Assembly: GCA_033725935.1 (NCBI GenBank)
Contig: MU867080.1
Span: 62,001-126,000, forward strand
DNA: 64,000 nt
DNA from: Cladorrhinum sp. PSN259
Taxonomy: Eukaryota > Ascomycota > Sordariomycetes > Sordariales > Podosporaceae
Direction of reading: 5' to 3'
The first letter of the stretch is position 1; each line of letters begins with the position of its first letter. The notes under the pieces are model-generated. The model was not told the origin of the DNA and did not search any database. It saw only the letters and a list, made by a program, of their open reading frames with translations. Shown here one piece after another: positions 10,425-24,118 of the stretch. A program made the translations under genes and the position numbers.

Positions 10425-13400
10425 TGTGAGATGCGTGTAGGTTGATGTTGAGAGATGGAGGTTCGTGGTGTTACAGTCCAGTCTCACTCACGGCTGACGA
10501 AACTCAAAAATAAGGCATCAGACCCACTTCATCCATTAAAAAGTGACGTCGTCACCTCTGATCGATGTGAGACAGCGACTAAATATGGTGTGCAGGATGG
10601 TGTATGGAGTCGCAGGTGAAACAGTTCAGTTTGTGCAGCCAAGAACCAAAGTCTGTACAAGAAGTAGTTGTGTGGAGTCGCAGGTGAAACAGTTCAGTTT
10701 GTGCAGCCAAGAACCAAAGTCTGTACAAGAAGTAGTTGTGTGGAGTCGATGGTATAGATTCTACAGACAGGATGCAGTGTAAGTGATGTTGTCGTCACTG
10801 GCCCTGTGTTTGGTCCAGGCGTTCGCAGGGAGTCACATGTGGGAAGGCGGGGCCAAGACAAACGCCACGGCCTGGCCGAGGATTTTCTCCAAGGAAAGAC
10901 GCAACCAAACGGAAGCATCCGTCCCATTCTCATTTCATGCTTTGGACCACCAAAAGAGCCAATGAATCAAATGAGATCCAAAACATTTCATTTACAGAGG
11001 TCGAAGAGGGTTGTTTCGATCCAGATTGCCGGGTTCCCGTCGGCCGTCGGTGAGCATCGCCGCCCACCGACACCCGCTAGCGGGTCCCTGCAGTTGAAAA
11101 CAGGAAGGCTGCAGAATGGGGGTGCTGTGTCTCTATGCTGGATCCCATCCCCGCAACCATAAATTGAAAACATAAGAAATAAGTATTTCGAGAGAAAGCC
11201 ACAGGTTCCATTGCATATTTGAGAGCGGGAGACAGCATGCAAGCACTTAGATATACTGCGGAGACCGAGGCAAGGGAGCCGTTAAACAGGACGACGCGCC
11301 CAGGCGCGTTACAATTTAAAGTCGACTACATATGATTTCAGGTTTCCAGGCCTGTCAGTTTTTGCAATTATATGAACAAGCTGAGACAAATCTGGAAATT
11401 ACGGGGAATTAGCTAGGCTGTTTGAGAAAGGGCTTTCTTTGGCTCTTTGCGTAGGAGTGAGACATGGTCGGAAATTATCAGGAAAAAACCTGGAATTCAG
11501 TCCTGGGTTCTTTTCATGTTAGTATGTCGAAATGATATCAATCGCAGATGAGAGCGTCTCATTGACGGCCCGAGGGGTTGCGAGTAAATGAGCATCCAAA
11601 CGGCATAATTAATAATTGCTTTCTGTTAAGAAAACAACATGATCAACAAATGATTGGTTTATTACACAGTCACTGCTGTGCTGACAATGCGCTGGCATCG
11701 CATCCTACTACCAAGTAGGTATGGACTGCCCAGCTGGGCACCGTTGTGTTACTGCACGAAAAGGTGGCATCGCATCAATGATCAGACTTCGACGGCGTGG
11801 GATATCGGTCTCTGCTGGTTGGCGAGCTGTCAAAATCAACAAGTCCCCGGCACAAACCCTGCGTTCGGATGAAAAGGGACATCTAGTGTAAATGAGAAAT
11901 CCTGCATGCATGGCCAGCAGATCCAAGCAGAGAGATCACGTCTATCCTCGGCAAGGCATCCCGTGCATCTTGCGGAGCAGATATCGGTGTAGGCTTTGAT
12001 GACCTGGCGTGCTCTGTGTGGAAAAGATGCAATCGCGAAACTGGCGGTCGACGACAAAAATGGACTGTGATGATGCAGATGCAAGGGCAGGTCCCCCTAA
12101 TCATGCAAGTTGAAGTCGACGGCGCGGGGCCAGCAAGCAACGGTTTCGAGTTTGTTTTTGCCCATAGCAACCTGCCAGCTGGTGGGTGTCTCGAGGAAGA
12201 GTTGGAAGAGGTGTTTGGTGGATTTTCCCCGTCTTTTTTTTTTTTTTCGCTTGGTCCCCTATTCACGGCCCCACACTTCTTAGACGGGACCAGCTGGTCC
12301 CGGTCATTCTGTTTGCACAATAGGACTGGTTTGCAAACCACCCAGCATATGACCCGAGGATCCATCTCTGCATACGTTTATAAGGGATGGATGGAGATGA
12401 CTACCTTCATATATTGATATAAAAAGCAGTGTGTGATGACCTGAGAATGAAGGGACGGACGAAACATTTCAGTCTCGAAAAAAAAAAAAGAATCTAACGG
12501 TGAGGAGGAGCCAAGAATGAGATGGACCTCTGAGGAGCACATGCGGTAGGTACCTACCTACCTACCTACCGAACCTGTCCCCCATTTCAGACTGTCCCAT
12601 GCAAATCCATTGTTCCATGGTATCCATCTGCCGATGTCATCTTCCTTTACCTCGTCATAGCCTGGTACTCGAAAATTTTCAAGACAAAACTCCATCTTTT
12701 GCCCTCACCATGAAATGGCCCTATGATGAAGAGTTGAAGGTGTAACCTACAAATCTAGTTACAGGGTGTTTTTTTTCACTCCGCTTGCTGGGGGGTTTTC
12801 CAGGTTGCCTGTTGCCCAGTGAAAAAGCGTCCGCTTGTCGCGTCCCGACGCAGCGACGCAGTGCAAGAGGGGCCTGTGAAGCCTGGTCTTGGCTTGAGCG
12901 GGTCCTCCAAACTTGGGAAGAACTGGAAGCCCACTGCCGCTGCCACCTGCCACCCAAAACATCTTGCCAGCCCACAGGCCCGCGAAACCACCAGTGTGTC
13001 TGCCTCTCTTCAGAGCCGTCCGCGGGTCCTGCTGCCACCAAAGGAACTTGGGAAACTCCCGCGACATATCACGGCGACCGACTCGCGCGAGAAAGCCACA
13101 CCAAGTGCCCGGTGCCGCTTCTATCTACACACTCATTCATTTCGACACGCTCGACTTTTGCTGCTTCGCGTCCCCGGAATGAGGTAGCCTTTAGATTGTT
13201 CTCAGCTCCCTGACCGGACTGAGCACTCAGCACGCACCGCAGCAGAGAGCCTGGAATTTGGAGAACTGGACGTCGACTACGACCGCCACATCGACGACGA
13301 CGACGACCGACCTTGGAGGTGGTCCGATTCTCTCCCTTCTTCCTCCCACCCTTCACTCCCATATTTCCAATTACCACCCTCCTCTGCCTCCACCGCCTCC

Positions 13401-13461
13401 GCCTCCACCGCCGTCTTGTTCGGCGCTGCGACTGTCTCGTGGCGCGTTTTCGTTGTCCCCT
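10425..13461. other. Divergent intergenic region, no gene seen
   Basis: About 3 kb between the peroxin gene (-) and the kinase gene (+). It holds a 68-base tandem duplication (listed separately), five TACC units at 12551-12570, and T and A runs near 12234 and 12480. A GC-rich, CGACGA-repeating leader precedes the kinase. Open frames here give no recognisable protein. Confidence 0.5.
10605..10748 (+). repeat. 68-base direct tandem duplication
   Basis: Two identical copies of a 68-base unit starting TGGAGTCGCAGGTGAAACAG lie at 10605-10672 and 10673-10740. They are followed by the first eight bases (TGGAGTCG) of a third. I see no difference between the copies, so the duplication is recent or conserved. 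It lies about 180 bases upstream of the peroxin start. Confidence 0.95.
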
Positions 13462-16400
13462 ATGAACAGAGATCATCGAGCTCCAGCTGGTCCCAGGCGG
13501 GAAAACCAGTCCCCCGTTAGGTTGGCATATCCAGGACCCATTGCATTGTCGAAGCGTGCAATTCCCCTGCAAACATGTTTTTGCTAATTTCTCTGTTGTT
13601 TTGCATTTTAGGAGGTCCCTCAACTCCAGTCCCACAAAGATCGGCTCCATCCGACGGCCCACAGTAGTAGACGCCCCAATGCTCAGTGCATCTGCTTCGA
13701 ATAACCACTCTCTTTTTTCGTTTGGGGTCAGGAATGGCACCACGGGCGACCTAGGAGACACGAGCACCACGTCATTCGACTTTCTGCCCTCGGTCAGCTT
13801 CGACGATCTCCAGAGCAGTCTCGAGACTGCCTCGACCGACTTCAAACTGACCCAATTTCCCTCGCCAACGGGACAAGGCACGATATTAGGCGACAGAGGT
13901 CTGGCGGCCACCACTAACGGCAGCAACAACATGGTTGAGCGTCCCGACATGGCGCGTGGCGCTGCCACTGCCCATCATGCGCCTCTGCAGCAACCGATAA
14001 TCACACGTTCACGAGCTGGTTCCATCCTGCGAAGACCTAGCTTGTCCAATAGACAACCCAGCAGCACTGTATCAACAGTTTCGAGCAATGCTGCCGTTCC
14101 CAATGCACCGACTGCCCCGGCTGCTATGCGCACCCGTCGCACAAGTCACTATCCCCCAGTATCAAATGCGAGCAATATCAAACCAGCAAGGAAATCGGAC
14201 GGAGGTGTCGTGGTTACGGGAGAAATTCAGCAGCCCCAGCCGCTGCTGCAAAGTCGCAAACGTAGACCGAGTGTAGTATCTTTGTCTGATAGGAATGGCT
14301 TGGAAGCTGCCACAAGGGTGTCAGTCGACGGCGGGCCTCGTCCTGTCATTGCTGATGTCGCCAAAACTCTAACAAGCTCAAGAGCTTCAAAAGCCAAATC
14401 TGTGCAGCCAGTGCCTAGGGCTAGTCAAGCCATGCTGACACCCGACACAGCTCTCGCACCTGACCACAGCCACATCGCAATGGCTTTACCGCGCTCGCCG
14501 AGAGCTGCTGCTGCAAAGGGGTCCACTCCTGCGTCGACAAAACGGATGTCCGTTATGCCAGGAGTGCCTCATGCCTCTCATGCTACAGGGCTGGGTGCAA
14601 GAACGATCAGCCCTACCGATACAAGGCGAATGAAACGTCTTTCCACCATGCATCACGTCCAAGGCGCATCACAGGCATTGCCGAACCCGCCGCCTATCTC
14701 AGCTGATGTTCGTTCCTCATCACGGTCTCCTTCCATGCTGCCACGAAAAATATCAACACCTTCATCTTCAAGGACGACTCCCGATCCGAATAGAAAATCA
14801 TACAGTTCAGGGCTCTCGGTAAATTCTAACGGAAGTTTCAATACGGTGAGAACATCAACAGGTTCGATTCAGCAGCGCGCCGCGCAAAACGCGGCAGGCT
14901 CTCGATTACCAGCGCCTAAAGCTCTCAGTCTTCATAGCGCAGCCAGTTTTGAGGACGATGAAGATGTCCCACCTGTTCCGGCCATTCCAAAGGCCTACGA
15001 ATCGCCCAAGGATGCGCATCTTGCAGAAGCACTTCCATTTTTGGACAAGAGGAAATCGAATCTTGCGTTTGATGCCAGTAGTATTCATAGCAACTCAACA
15101 ACTGGGAGTTTTTCGGCAGCGACGACAAGTGAAGTTCCCCCAGCAAAGGTACAAGTTCGGCGTAGCCAAAGCACTCGCAAGCCCGGGCAGGCCACTTCCA
15201 AGCTGGATTTGGATAAAAGAGCCTCGGCAGCACAGCCAAAGAGGAATCTGCAGCCATTGCGACTGCCTCCTATCACCTTGGGGCCTTTGAGCACCCCCAC
15301 TGCCGCAAAGATTGCTGCTCTTACCGAGCATAACTTTGCCGACAGAAATGTATCTCCTCCAGCATCAAGACAAATCCCAAAGACACCAACCACGCCAATG
15401 ACGGCATCGAAAGGCTCCTTCTTCAGCAGGATACGGCCTGAAGACAGAACTGATATACAGCACCTTAGGAGCAGCACTTCGGTTCACAGACTTCGCGGTC
15501 GTGAAAGTCCAGTACCGACAGAACCAGCAACCAGTTCGAGCGAGTCGTTTGGTATCGTCAAGGGAAGCCAAAGGTCGGGACCATCACCGTTCTTGAGCTC
15601 ATCGGTGCCGAAAACAGATAACTTTGACGTTCCGGTCTTGAAGCGTTCCAAGACTGGAGGTGATTTTTCAGCTCGCCTAAAGGCAGATGCGGAGGCGGCG
15701 GGTCAGCAAGGCAAACCTTCGGGCCCCCGAGCGCCAAAGGCAACCGCAACAAAGTCTGCGGCCGGGAAGTCTCCACCTCCCTTCTCAAGTCCGGAAGAGC
15801 AGGAGCCACCGACTCCTTCGTCTATGGGTTCGTCGATTCGACGCAAACTGAGCCTGACCTGGAAGAGAAGCGCGTCGAAGAACAGCGTCAACCACCCGCA
15901 GGGAGATCAAAACCAAGTGAAGCATGACTCAATGCCACCACCTCGTATCCCAGTGTCTGCCACCTTGAACAACGTCGCGACCACTACTGGAAAACCCCCA
16001 AGCCCCACTCCGTCCACGAAATCCAACGGCAATGGGACGTATCTGGAGTCTAGGAGACGTAAGAGTTCAGCTTCCAGTCTAAACGCCATCGTTGCCCAGG
16101 ACCGCAACCGCAACGAGCCCGCCGCCAAGAAAGAGTCGACCTTAGGTACTGTGTCGGAACGTACAACTATTCCTCACAACTCTTCTGTAGTCCAGAGAAT
16201 TCTGAAGCCCAAGGGCTCGGCGGTTACTCTCAAGCACGAAATTCTCACGTCCGAGCTCGACAAGGACGATTTGGTTGCCGAAGACGAAATGAGGAAACTT
16301 GGAATGCGACGCAAGGATACGGAGCTAGCTGCTCGGACGCTGGATGCCCTCCGGAAGCGGGCAACAGCCAAAGAACGCGTTAGCCCGCAGGAAGCCATCC

Positions 16401-18117
16401 GAATCGCCTCACTGAACATATATGAGCGGGGAGAAATTGTGGACTACAAGGACGTCTACTTTTGCGGAACCCAGAACGCGAAGAAGGTTCAGGGTGATGT
16501 GCAGTCCGACAGCCCAAACTTTGGTTACGATGACGAAAGGGGAGACTACAGCATTGTGCCCGGCGATCATCTTTCTTACCGATACGAGATCATCGATGTG
16601 CTTGGAAAGGGCAGCTTCGGACAGGTTGTCAGGTGTATTGATCACAAGACCGGTGTTCTTGTGGCGGTCAAGATTATCCGGAATAAAAAACGGTTCCATC
16701 AGCAGGCTCTTGTCGAAGTCAACATTCTGCAGAAGCTCCGTGAATGGGTAAGTTTTGTTGCTTTCGTTTGCAACAGCAGTCGTTTTCTAACGAAACGGTA
16801 TAGGACCCCAAAAACAAGTACAGTATGGTCAACTTTACACACAGCTTTTACTTCCGCGGTCACCTGTGTATCTCTACCGAACTCTTAGATATGAACTTAT
16901 ACGAGTTCATCAAGTCCAATGCCTTCCGCGGCTTTTCGCTCAAGCTAATCCGCAGGTTCACGAAACAAATGCTCAGCTCCCTCAACTGTCTCAAGCAGCA
17001 CAAGGTCATCCACTGCGATCTGAAGCCAGAAAACATCCTCTTGCGCCATCCTTTACATTCGGAAATCAAGGTCATCGATTTTGGGTCTAGTTGCTTCGAA
17101 ACGGAAAAGGTCTACACGTATATTCAGTCCCGGTTCTATCGTTCGCCAGAAGTCATACTCGGAATGACGTACGGCTTGCCAATCGATATGTGGTCGCTTG
17201 GCTGCATTCTTGCGGAACTGTATACAGGTGTACCGATTTTCCCTGGTGAGAACGAGCAGGAGCAGTTGGCGTGCATCATGGAAGTTTTTGGGCCGCCAGA
17301 AAAGCATCTTATTGAGAAGTCTTCGCGGAAAAAGCTGTTCTTTGACAGCATGGGCAAGCCGAGGTTGACGGTATCCTCAAAGGGTAGGAGGAGAAGGCCA
17401 TCTTCAAAAACGCTGCAGCAGGTCCTCAAGTGTGATGACGAGGCTTTCCTGGATTTCATTGCAAGGTGTCTGAGATGGGATCCTGAGAGGAGGTTGAAGC
17501 CCGAGGAGGCAATCAGGCACGAGTTTATCACGCAGTCAAAGGCGAATGGGATGGTGGATAGGCATTCCTCTGTTCCCATCAGGATGCAAAGGGATAGGGA
17601 GGCTTCGCCGAGTAAGAGGGCGAGTGCTGGAAGTGGAAGCACTGGCAGTGGAATTGCAGCACCGAGACCTTTGCCTGAACCGCCAGCGGCTGCGGTTGTG
17701 AAGAGCCATCACACTTCCCTGAGGATGGCGGCGAGAGGTGATGCTGGAAACGGGAATGCAGGTGGGCCGGTTAAGCCTGGAGGTGTGGTGGCTACCGGGG
17801 GAACGAGAAGGACGTCAAATATGGCTGCGGCTACTGTTGCCACGGGAAGTGGAACTACGACAGTCAAGAGGACTAGCGGTGGGACCGCGGGATCTGCGAT
17901 TATAGGGTCTGCGTATCAAAACAACAATGGTTCTGCGGCCTCATTGAACTCGGGGCTGGGCACAGGGCAAGCAAGTAGCTTGCCAAGAGCTTCACTGAGG
18001 ACAGCTGGCGGTGGCGTCGGCGCGAGCACTGCTGGTGGGGTGGGGGCTGGAAAACAACCTAGTGGACATGATCTAGCAGCTGCAGGAGCGACGGCTGCTA
18101 TGAGTAGAAGGGCATGA
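13462..18117 (+). CDS. pom1: DYRK-family protein kinase, Pom1-like
   Basis: The proposed exons are 13462-13520, 13612-16747 and 16804-18117, giving 1502 residues. The second intron (GTAAGT...CTAACG...TATAG) is certain. The first is a guess: GCTAATTTC...CATTTTAG just before 13612 looks like an intron end, and the donor GTTGGC fits the phase but is weak. Other starts are 13541 (through the suspected intron) or 13678. The N-terminal 1000 residues are Ser/Pro/Arg-rich and disordered. The kinase domain spans about 1012-1310, with glycine loop GKGSFGQV (1018), VAVKIIR, catalytic HCDLKPEN (about 1135), DFGSS (about 1157) and the DYRK activation signature YTYIQSRFYRSPE. The tail is Gly/Ala-rich. In fission yeast Pom1 forms cortical gradients from cell tips and restrains Cdr2 and mid-cell division. 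Yak1 and Ppk15-type DYRKs are less likely, given the long N-terminus and the sequence around the glycine loop. Confidence 0.9.
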
Positions 18118-21100
18118 GCTTCTACAAGAAATGGGGGAATATAGAGAGGGGACCCGGGTTATTTCGGGGTGGGTGGTCGAAAAAGATGCATGTCTTATCA
18201 GGACTTGGAAAGGCATGCAACTGAATTGGGGTTGAAATGATGAATTGTTTGCACAGTGTTTTTTTCCTCTGTTTGGGATGATGACAACTTTTTTGGGTTC
18301 GAGAAGATGATGACTTTCTCCTTTTTTTTTCCCCAAAAAAAGAGATGGGTGTTAAAACACAGCAGAGCAGCATTATTTTACAATTACTCTCTCACACACA
18401 TTGGCGATGGCTTCTTTTGTTATTGAAACTTTGGTGGAGTAGGCTGGGGAAGTTAGGGAGGGATGGATGCAAGGAAGAAAATGAAAATGGCATAAAGAAG
18501 ATGATTTATTCTTTATATTTTTATACTCGCTCCTCGTTTCCTCGTATTGCTTGTTGTGTCTTTTCTCTTTGAGTGTTGTGAGCTTTTTCATCGTTTCGGT
18601 CGTATTGTGTCGGCCGGTGTTGAATGTTTTTGTTGTGTGTTGTGTGTTGTTTGTTTTGATGATACCACATTTCTTACCTCGGTTTTATCATCATTTTAGC
18701 TAGCTAGCTTGTGTGAGGAGATTATCTCTTATTCTTCCCCTTTTTGTACTCATCTCTCTTTGAGATGTCCTAGCATGGCCCTGTTGTTACTTGTTGGTTG
18801 GTCTGTAGTGGGACTTTTCTGCGAGGGCGAAAGTACGGACCAACGATGGGGGTTCTTGTCTAGATAGACTGACAAACGTAGAACATAATAATTGAGAAAG
18901 AAGGCAGAGAAAAGAAAATATTTAAGGTCATACAGTGTATGTAGAGTAACTAATATTCAGTTTTCATGTCCCGTTGGGTGGGGAGTGAGGAGGTTAGGTT
19001 GTGACACTGGTGGTGATGGTGTATGTTGTCTACATAAGTGAGAGATTTTGTTTTTTGGTAGCAAAGGTTCTGGTTGTGCACAGCTGCTTTGTTTAATATG
19101 GTGTTGGAATTGGTCCACGACGTAAGATGAACATATCAGGATTGGCGTGTTGCATACTTAGAAGTATTTGAGATAAGGAAGGAACTCGCTGAGGATTCGT
19201 GTGTGTAACTGTTGACTTGTAAAGTGTGAATGTAGAGGTCAAGAAGTGTGTGAACGGAAGAAACTGTTGTCAATCAATCTACATGGTCATTTTATCTGTA
19301 AGAAAAACTGCTTCTTGGTTGAGTCCGTGGGAGCAATTGCACATGGAACCAGTGGGTGTGACCCTACTATGAGATCAGGTTAACCTTAAAGTAGTGGCTG
19401 AGGACAAAATGTTGGAGTATTGAGATAACGTGGAGTTAGTCAGAGATGCGAGCTCAAATACACCAGACATCAGCCAGTATGTAGATGGTCATCGATTCAA
19501 GTTGGATAGCAATGGTATTGTCAAGGCGGGTATGTAACTGTTAGGGAGAAGAAGTGTCCTCAATCCTAATCATGTTCGGTCCTTTCTCCAGATATCTGCC
19601 TGAGCTCTGTTGTCCTTGCTTCATCTTGATTTGGCGTTTGATCCGAAATTCTAAACTTCAATGATACCAAACTTGTTATGCCAACGTTTTGGTATGCCTG
19701 ACACTGTATTGATATTCCACAGGAGTTTACGGCATCTCTATCATCGCCACTTGCCACTCACCAATCATTTCCGGTTCACCCGTCTACTGCTGACCGCATT
19801 CATGTAGATCGCTACATTTAGAGACGGAACTCCGTCTTCAATCTCACTGCCACTAATTATGCATGGAAACTTACTATGATCCGCTCCTGGTGACCTCAAG
19901 TTACATAATATACAGCCTAGAATCTCTCCTGTTTTGCCCATTAGAGATCGTATACTCTCAAATGTTGGCCATTCATTCTCCATCAAAACCCCCATTGGTT
20001 TGTTTTCGTGGAATCTAATTTGAAAGCTTGCAGCTACCGTTTGAGGGATGGTCTGCTTTGATATCTCTTTACCGACCAATGTGCGGTGAATAGCAGGGAG
20101 AGAAGCCGCGTCGGCGAACCGCGAACGAGGATGTAAGGCAAGAATATCAAGAGCCCTCGCTTACAACCAGAAGAATTGTTGCCCCTGATGATGAGTAGGA
20201 TCCAGCAGTGATGACAACCACTTCCTATCTGAAAGCCTAGAATGGCCTGACTCTCTGCTTCTTGCCCCTACGCCCCTCCTATTCATCACCGTGGATGTCT
20301 TCGGGGCACAACATGTTCCTCTACATCGACATGTACCGATACATGAACGAGAGACCGATCAGCCACTGGGCTGGGTAGGATCAATCACACCAAACTGTGA
20401 GGGTCTTGATATGACTCCGTTGTCTCCGAACCACACGTCTCTTCTTGTGATAGGCTGCCTTTTGTTTGACGAGGAGATATGGGTTTCCCAAGGAAACCAA
20501 CACAAACCAGACTGCTGGCCAAGAGGCTCAGTGGCATGCCATCAGGGTCGGTGGGAAGGCGAACGGTCCCTCTCAGGCGCCTGAGCCTCAGGCAGCTGAA
20601 CGGCTAGGATGAAAATGTCTGACCTGCTATGTTTAGCCAGTGTCTTGGTTGCGCCTCAAGTGCCCTAGTAAGAGATTATTGTTGACAGCTTGATCGTCAA
20701 TCCTAACCGAATAACAGCACAAAATGGATGCTACGCAAACGCAAACACAAGGACCAACGAGACGGGCGTACCCGACTGCTGGAGATGATGAAGGGCCCTT
20801 TGGAGGATGCTCTGAGAATCCTAAATCGTTCCGTACCGTTTCGTCTCGTCCCGTCCCGATAAGCTGCTTACGCTCTTTGGGGATTTTCTTTTCTCACCCG
20901 CAAAATTGCTCCAGATGGATCACTTGACTCTGGCCAAGAAGGCGGTGCCTGGCCGGGTCCGCGCCAAAAGGAAGAGGGTGTGAGTCCATTGAAGGACCTT
21001 TTGATGTGTGCAGAAGCCGAAAAGTATGCCTAACCCTCACACCCATGGTCCTTGGAGCATGTGTCATGTTACTGAGGTCGATGGAATCTCGGCAATGATA

Positions 21101-23094
21101 CGAAGTGAAAGAAGGTCGCCATAGGGGCCCCAATCTGACCTCTAATGATAGACTAGGCAGGCGTTGACCGAGACGAGCTGTTGGGGTTTACAGTCTCCAT
21201 GGATAAATGCAAAAACGGAGAACGGGGACTGGCCTCGCTGTAAAGCAATCTGTTAGTTCGTCCTCGGAGTGACGTTATGGAGGAGCCGGTCCCCGCGGGT
21301 TGTCGTCCTTTGCACCAACGACCAAGCAGAGCTGGGGCCGAATTTCTGCCCATCCAGTCCCTTTTTTTCTCGCTTGCTCGCTCGCCGCGTAAGAACAAGT
21401 CCTTTTGGTGATTTTCAAGGTGAAACAAGCAGAGAGTCACCCGTGGGGGCAAGAGTTGGGGGCCAGGGGTAGGCAAATTATTCCCAGTTGACAGCAAAGT
21501 GGGTTTTCCACCGGGACCAGAAAACGAAGAGCAGCCAAAAATCCAGCCCAAAATCATGGGAGTAGATCTTGTGCCACGGGTTCAGGGTAAACTGAGAGAT
21601 CCGGGGTAATGAGAGGTCTGATGTCGCCGAAGTCAACGCCGTAAGTGATACAGGGGCTGCGAATTAGAGATTACAAGCTTAATAAAAGGAGGCACATTTC
21701 GTGCTTGCAGTGCCCTGTCGGGGTTCTGAAAGAAACAATACGAGACACAAAAAGTTGTCATTGTGGCTGGTGACGGCGACTGTGGAACACTGGTTCGGGA
21801 ACATTTGAGGTTTGATTATGGAGTTGTCATGATCTGCTTTACTCTGGTCAGCCATGCTGGATGTTTAAAGTGCTTGCTCTTCACAGCCCCGAGAACATAC
21901 ACTTGGATTCGTACAGGATGGATGCAATGAAACGAGTGAAATGCCATGATAAATCCAACTGGGGGCTAGAAAGGTGCCTGTGGTAGATTCATCATTTGCT
22001 GATGTTTGGTGGCAGGAGGAGAGTCATCGCCGAACTAATTATCTGTCGGCGTTGCGGGTGTTGGCAAGGTCAAAGAATGAACCGAGCAATGAAAGCTCAA
22101 AGGTGAGAGCTGTCGATTTCGCGAGGTAAGGTTGACGTTGAGAATGGCCTGATTGACCTCTCACGCACCTTCCCCCCTCACAACTCAGGCTGCTGTTGCC
22201 TGTGGGTGGGGGCGGCCCCAATTTCCCATCAACTGGACTTTTGTGAAGGGGAAGAGCCAGTGACCTATGACAATTGAGTTCCATCCTCTGCAGCAACCGC
22301 AAAAGAACGGACTGCAATGCACGAGAGTTTCATTCCGAGCTTCCTGCACTTCCGATTCCCCGCCGGCAACCCCGTCGTCCCTTGGTGAAAAACACTCGCC
22401 TTTCTATTCGCTCCATGCCCGACGCCAACGGAACTGATCAATGAGAGTTGCAGTGAGCAATTGCAGGCATCGCGAGGCTGTGCCCGGATGGCTTCGTACC
22501 CCGAGTTACAATTGGATAATCAGCAGATCTGCGTGCACCCAGGGGCAACACGATTGGCCATCTGCCGAGACATTGTCGCCGAGCGATTTCTCCATCGAAC
22601 CCCCCGCACCCTGCCAATTTCCCCCGGCCGGCACCAAAGCCAATTCACCAATTTGGCATTGGAGAAGGTGAAGGATTATTAGGGTTCTCTCCTCTTTCTC
22701 TACATTTGGGGAAGAGTGGGGTTTGCTACCTAGTTTCTGGGTCTACGAGGCATACTTGCAAGGCTGCTTCAAGATAGGAGATACAGAATCGCTGATTGAC
22801 ATGTGAAGATGAGGATGTTGTCGTTGACGTGCAATTAGTTCCGAAAGTCCTACAAGTGGATACGAAGTCATCATGAGAAACGTTTACCAGAGTGGACGCC
22901 TTAGTTCCTGCAGCAGGAAGAAGGGAAACAGCCGGGAGGGGCTTTCACGAGACCTCGCTTCGAGAACCCTTCGGTGAAGGGCGCCGCGTGGGATGTCGTC
23001 ACTAAACTTGAGGCCGCGGTGGCTCAATCATCGCCTTTTCTAAGCAGTTACGAGTACACTACTAGGTCCCGTTCACCGAGGGAGCCGAGAAAAT

Positions 23095-23130
23095 GTCAAA
23101 GGTTCCGGCATGAGCAGCCGGACCTTTGAC
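23095..23130. repeat. Inverted repeat, 14-base stem
   Basis: GTCAAAGGTTCCGGC pairs with GCCGGACCTTTGAC across the seven-base loop ATGAGCA, with one bulged T. No T-run follows, so it does not look like a pol III terminator. It lies in the gene-poor region about 1 kb from the pseudogene. Confidence 0.85.
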
Positions 23131-24118
23131 GGAAGCCCACGGGAACTTGACTGGGACGTCACCAAGACTGTTGCCTTGCCCAAGCAGGTGGCGCTACAGC
23201 ATCAGGAATGACTCCCACGGTCTACCTGGTACCTCAAACCTATAGACGTACAATACCTATGAAATTCCACCGGTACCTTACTACAACCTCAGGTGCCCGC
23301 ACTAGATTGAGGCGGCCGAATTGGCGTCTGGTTCCAGGTTGTCCTATTCCAACCATAAGGCACGAGACTTTGCTAACCAGCGGCCGATCCCTGCAAACGG
23401 CGAACGAGCCAAAACATGCACGCCGTTGCGTGCATAGCGAACAACACTGAGGTTTTGAAACTTCAATTGTTCTAGTCTGGTGCTAATATGTGTACCCGTT
23501 GAACTTGACATTAGGATTGGAACATTGTCTGGATCGCAAGCGCCAACTGTTTGAGGGAGGTGGTGTGCTAAAACCCCCCCACTGATCGTAGATCGTACAG
23601 GGGTGTTCCCAATGGGCTGGTCAGGGAGGGTAGCCACTGACGATCTCGATAACCCGGGAGTGCTGCAGCCCGCACTGGCCATCATTGGGTGAGTTACGGT
23701 TGTTTACCATCGTCTCAACTATTCCCAGCAACGACATCGAAAACTATCACACTCGGCATAGACTTATTTCTGACATAGGAGGACTCCAATATCTTCTGAT
23801 GATAGTAATGGTCTACATCATTTACGCTGTATGCACGGATGACAAGTGATGAGCGGCACGTTTCAGAACTCTGAAGCCCCGGTCTCTGAGGGTGCCATGT
23901 GAGCGATGCGGGCCGCTGTGGATGCTGTTTGGAAAACGATCGCCCACTGGTCCGTAAAGAGATCCGGCATGGGTTGGGTGCAAATCGCCGTACCACGTCC
24001 AATGGCGGAAAACAGCCGAACCAAGACCGGGCCATGGATGCCCTCAACTATCGGCGTCGTGAGCCGGAGTTGATAGCTCCCCCGGTGGTTCCTGTCAGCA
24101 TGAGGCCGCCGTCCTTGT

